A stretch of DNA of 64,000 bases. It comes from Elmis aenea (Eukaryota; Arthropoda; Insecta; Coleoptera; Elmidae). This document shows, piece by piece, positions 60,960-64,000 of this stretch (the stretch's first letter is position 1; each line of letters starts with the position of its first letter). Position numbers and translations under genes: made by a program. Under the pieces are notes generated by a model. The model had not been told where the DNA came from, did no database searches, and saw only the letters and a program-made list of their open reading frames with translations. Location: NCBI GenBank assembly GCA_947652605.1, contig CANTFG010000240.1, positions 1 through 64,000 on the forward strand, read 5' to 3'.

Positions 60960-62582
60960 CAAACGGCAATATACTAAGAAAGTTAAACTCTATAACATGC
61001 TAAAATTTGAACAAAATCGTATGAGCCGTTTTCGAGAAAAAAATTCAAAATTTTCAAAATTTTTAATTTTTTGAATAACTTTGTAAATTAAAATTCAAAC
61101 TAGTTGAAACAAACGGCATTATACTAAGAAAGTTAAACTCTATAACATGCTAAAATTTGAACAAAATGTAACGAGCCGTTTTCGAGAAAAAAATTCCAAA
61201 TTTTTAAAATTTTTAATTTTTTGAATTACTTTGTAAATTAAAATTCAAACTAGTTGAAACAAACGGCATTATACTAAGAAAGTTAAACTCTATAACATGC
61301 TAAAATTTGAACAAAATGTAACGAGCCGTTTTCGAAAAAAATTTTCAAAATTTTTAATTTTTTGAATAACTTTGTAAATTAAAATTCAAACTAGTTGAAA
61401 CAAACGGCATTATACTAAGAAAATTAAACTCTATTTTATGCTAAAATTTGAACAAAATGTAACGAGCCTTTTTCGAGAAAAAAATTCAACATTTTCAAAA
61501 TTTTTAATTTTTTGAATAACTTTGTAAATAAAATTTCAAACTAGTTGAAACAAACGGCAATATACTAAGAAAGTTAAACTCTATAACATGCTAAAATTTG
61601 AACAAAATCGTATGAGCCGTTTTCGAGAAAAAAATTCAAAATTTTCAAAATTTTTAATTTTTTGAATAACTTTGTAAATAAAATTTCAAACTAGTTGAAA
61701 CAAACGGCAATATACTAAGAAAGTTAAACTCTATAACATGCTAAAATTTGAACAAAATCGTATGAGCCGTTTTCGAGAAAAAAATTCAAAATTTTCAAAA
61801 TTTTTAATTTTTTGAATAACTTTGTAAATTAAAATTCAAACTAGTTGAAACAAACGGCATTATACTAAGAAAATTAAACTCTATTTTATGCCAAAATTTG
61901 AACAAAATGTAACGAGCCGTTTTCGAAAAAAATTTTCAAAATTTTTAATTTTTTGAATAACTTTGTAAATAAAATTTCAAACTAGTTGAAACAAACGGCA
62001 ATATACTAAGAAAGTTAAACTCTATAACATGCTAAAATTTGAACAAAATCGTATGAGCCTTTTTCGAGAAAAAAATTCAACATTTTCAAAATTTTTAATT
62101 TTTTGAATAACTTTGTAAATAAAATTTCAAACTAGTTGAAACAAACGGCAATATACTAAGAAAGTTAAACTCTATAACATGCTAAAATTTGAACAAAATC
62201 GTATGAGCCGTTTTCGAGAAAAAAATTCAAAATTTTCAAAATTTTTAATTTTTTGAATAACTTTGTAAATAAAATTTCAAACTAGTTGAAACAAACGGCA
62301 ATATACTAAGAAAGTTAAACTCTATAACATGCTAAAATTTGAACAAAATCGTATGAGCCGTTTTCGAGAAAAAAATTCAAAATTTTCAAAATTTTTAATT
62401 TTTTGAATAACTTTGTAAATTAAAATTCAAACTAGTTGAAACAAACGGCATTATACTAAGAAAATTAAACTCTATTTTATGCCAAAATTTGAACAAAATG
62501 TAACGAGCCGTTTTCGAAAAAAATTTTCAAAATTTTTAATTTTTTGAATAACTTTGTAAATAAAATTTCAAACTAGTTGAAA
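60960..62582 (+). repeat. Zone IX: enlarged 1623-bp unit (11-mer)
   Basis: Same order as the 1473-bp unit with a 150-bp L monomer (61110) inserted after C, and M (61401) in place of H. L has gtaacgagcc, ttttcgag and gaattact; here it also has ttccaaattttt. A further partial unit starts at 62583, with L at 62733 exactly 1623 bp on, lacking the ttcc change. Confidence 0.86.
61401..61550 (+). repeat. Type M chimeric monomer (F head, H tail)
   Basis: F head (gaaaattaaac, ctattttatg), gtaacgag, then the H signature gccttttt and ttcaacatttt, 150 bp in all. The switch is confined to 64-68, directly at the gagcc box. Only one copy was seen. Confidence 0.9.
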
Positions 62583-63905
62583 CAAACGGCAATATACTAA
62601 GAAAGTTAAACTCTATAACATGCTAAAATTTGAACAAAATCGTATGAGCCGTTTTCGAGAAAAAAATTCAAAATTTTCAAAATTTTTAATTTTTTGAATA
62701 ACTTTGTAAATTAAAATTCAAACTAGTTGAAACAAACGGCATTATACTAAGAAAGTTAAACTCTATAACATGCTAAAATTTGAACAAAATGTAACGAGCC
62801 GTTTTCGAGAAAAAAATTCAAAATTTTTAAAATTTTTAATTTTTTGAATTACTTTGTAAATTAAAATTCAAACTAGTTGAAACAAACGGCATTATACTAA
62901 GAAAGTTAAACTCTATAACATGCTAAAATTTGAACAAAATGTAACGAGCCGTTTTCGAAAAAAATTTTCAAAATTTTTAATTTTTTGAATAACTTTGTAA
63001 ATTAAAATTCAAACTAGTTGAAACAAACGGCATTATACTAAGAAAATTAAACTCTATTTTATGCTAAAATTTGAACAAAATGTAACGAGCCGTTTTCGAA
63101 AAAAATTTTCAAAATTTTTAATTTTTTGAATAACTTTGTAAATTAAAATTCAAACTAGTTGAAACAAACGGCATTATACTAAGAAAGTTAAACTCTATAA
63201 CATGCTAAAATTTGAACAAAATCGTATGAGCCGTTTTCGAGAAAAAAATTCAACATTTTCAAAATTTTTAATTTTTTGAATAACTTTGTAAATAAAATTT
63301 CAAACTAGTTGAAACAAACGGCAATATACTAAGAAAGTTAAACTCTATAACATGCTAAAATTTGAACAAAATCGTATGAGCCGTTTTCGAGAAAAAAATT
63401 CAACATTTTCAAAATTTTTAATTTTTTGAATAACTTTGTAAATAAAATTTCAAACTAGTTGAAACAAACGGCAATATACTAAGAAAGTTAAACTCTATAA
63501 CATGCTAAAATTTGAACAAAATCGTATGAGCCGTTTTCGAGAAAAAAATTTAAAATTTTCAAAATTTTTAATTTTTTGAATAACTTTGTAAATTAAAATT
63601 CAAACTAGTTGAAACAAACGGCATTATACTAAGAAAATTAAACTCTATTTTATGCTAAAATTTGAACAAAATGTAACGAGCCGTTTTCGAAAAAAATTTT
63701 CAAAATTTTTAATTTTTTGAATAACTTTGTAAATTAAAATTCAAACTAGTTGAAACAAACGGCATTATACTAAGAAAGTTAAACTCTATAACATGCTAAA
63801 ATTTGAACAAAATCGTATGAGCCGTTTTCGAGAAAAAAATTCAACATTTTCAAAATTTTTAATTTTTTGAATAACTTTGTAAATAAAATTTCAAACTAGT
63901 TGAAA
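62583..63905 (+). repeat. Right edge of zone IX: C-L-K-F-J'-C''-...-F-J'
   Basis: Starts C (62583), L (62733), K (62883), F (63024), then monomers with ttcaacatttt but intact gccgttt (63165 and 63315), an a10 monomer with tttaaaattttc and t130 tail (63465), F (63615) and another ttcaac monomer (63756). From 63024 the sequence F, t10-ttcaac, a10-ttcaac restarts at 63615, the beginning of a further 591-bp register (63024 to 63614). Confidence 0.83.
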
Positions 63906-64000
63906 CAAACGGCAATATACTAAGAAAGTTAAACTCTATAACATGCTAAAATTTGAACAAAATCGTATGAGCCGTTTTCGAGAAAAAAATTCAACATTTT
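63906..64000 (+). repeat. Truncated monomer at the window end
   Basis: The first 95 bases of an a10 monomer with cgtatgagcc and ttcaacatttt. It is cut by the window edge, so the array continues. Confidence 0.95.

Larger units (their letters stand above)
1..64000 (+). repeat. Satellite DNA array spanning the whole window
   Basis: The motif caaacggc recurs every 141 or 150 bases from the first base to the last, always on the same strand, with about 430 copies. Rare 138-, 149- and 159-bp monomers occur. A B monomer has 34 G+C in 150 bases (about 23%). Between any two neighbours there is no spacer, inserted element or inversion. All six frames contain a stop in every standard monomer, so no reading frame crosses the array. 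Monomer length is close to the 147 bp wrapped by a nucleosome, as in many centromeric satellites; a centromeric or heterochromatic role is inference. The family is not one I can name. The array continues beyond both window edges. Confidence 0.98.

Noticed and set aside
1..64000. CRISPR array
   Set aside because: The repeats are 141-150 bp and directly abut; there are no short repeats separated by unique spacers and no cas genes.
1..64000. Protein-coding genes or tandem-repeat protein
   Set aside because: Although monomer lengths are multiples of three, each standard monomer has stops in all six frames, so no frame runs through consecutive monomers.
1..64000. tRNA, rRNA or 5S-derived satellite
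   Set aside because: No cloverleaf, A/B box or conserved rRNA stretch could be recognised, and the base composition is too A/T-rich.
1..64000. Telomeric or subtelomeric simple repeats
   Set aside because: No run of ttaggg, tttaggg, ttagg or similar on either strand.
1..64000. LTR or other transposable element as source of the repeats
   Set aside because: No terminal repeats, target duplications, primer-binding site or coding remnants; the period is constant throughout.
1..64000. Assignment to a named satellite family or species
   Set aside because: I do not recognise the monomer, and A/T-rich 140-150-bp satellites occur in plants, insects and other eukaryotes; naming one would be a guess.

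Overview
The whole 64-kb window is one uninterrupted head-to-tail satellite DNA array. I find no protein gene, RNA gene, transposable element, CRISPR array or unique-sequence island. About 430 monomers follow one another, all in the same orientation. Each is about 23% G+C and is 141 or 150 bp long, with rare 138-, 149- and 159-bp forms. Arrays like this belong to eukaryotic nuclear genomes (centromeric, pericentromeric, subtelomeric or other constitutive heterochromatin). The sequence alone does not tell me the species or even the kingdom, and I do not recognise the family by name. All monomer positions below are counted from the c of caaacggc (position 1).

Monomer vocabulary. A (141 bp): t10, gtaac at 59-63. 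B (150 bp): t10, cgtat at 59-63, a 9-bp unit doubled near 85-102; usually tail a130/t134. Bg is a B with t130/a134 and g149. C is like B but has a10. D is a10 with t130/a134, ending gaga on the left and gaaa on the right. C' is C with catatg (g60 to a). B' has a32. A' is A with an unbroken A-run after ttttcg. G has c54 (ccaaat) and tttaaaattttc. G2 is G without c54. E (141 bp) has a10 and gaaagaaatg at 50-59. F (141 bp) has a23, ttt at 35-37 and often c42. H has t69 (gccttttt) and ttcaac. I, J, K, L, M and N are chimeras.

Layout. 1-2946: 1032-bp 7-mer A-B-C-D-A-B-D. 2947-5427: 1461-bp 10-mer carrying a 138-bp monomer. 5287-23889: a patchwork of multi-kb modules, including a 2.2-kb block present three times, a 2796-bp tandem pair and a 600-bp pair. 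23590-31245: 1764-bp tandem, then mixed monomers. 31246-36969: 1473-bp 10-mer marked by E. 37270-40656: 591-bp 4-mer A-Bg-B-G2. 40657-49157: transition zone where F and the 159-bp monomers appear, with a 2195-bp duplication. 49158-57731: 591-bp F-H-C-D 4-mers inside a repeat of 4878-bp offset. 57732-64000: 1473-bp units growing into 1623-bp units. Both window edges lie inside the array.

The array reads as a record of repeated unequal exchange, gene conversion and segmental amplification. Marker variants appear and vanish in order along the window. A 4-mer of one 141-bp and three 150-bp monomers (591 bp) dominates three separate zones with different members. Each monomer keeps a few structural elements: a 7-bp inverted pair aaacggc/gccgttt, an imperfect 17-nt palindrome around actagt, and about 40 bp of A/T tracts spaced 9-10 bp apart that should bend DNA. 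These, not coding capacity, are the best candidates for function. All comparisons were made by eye.
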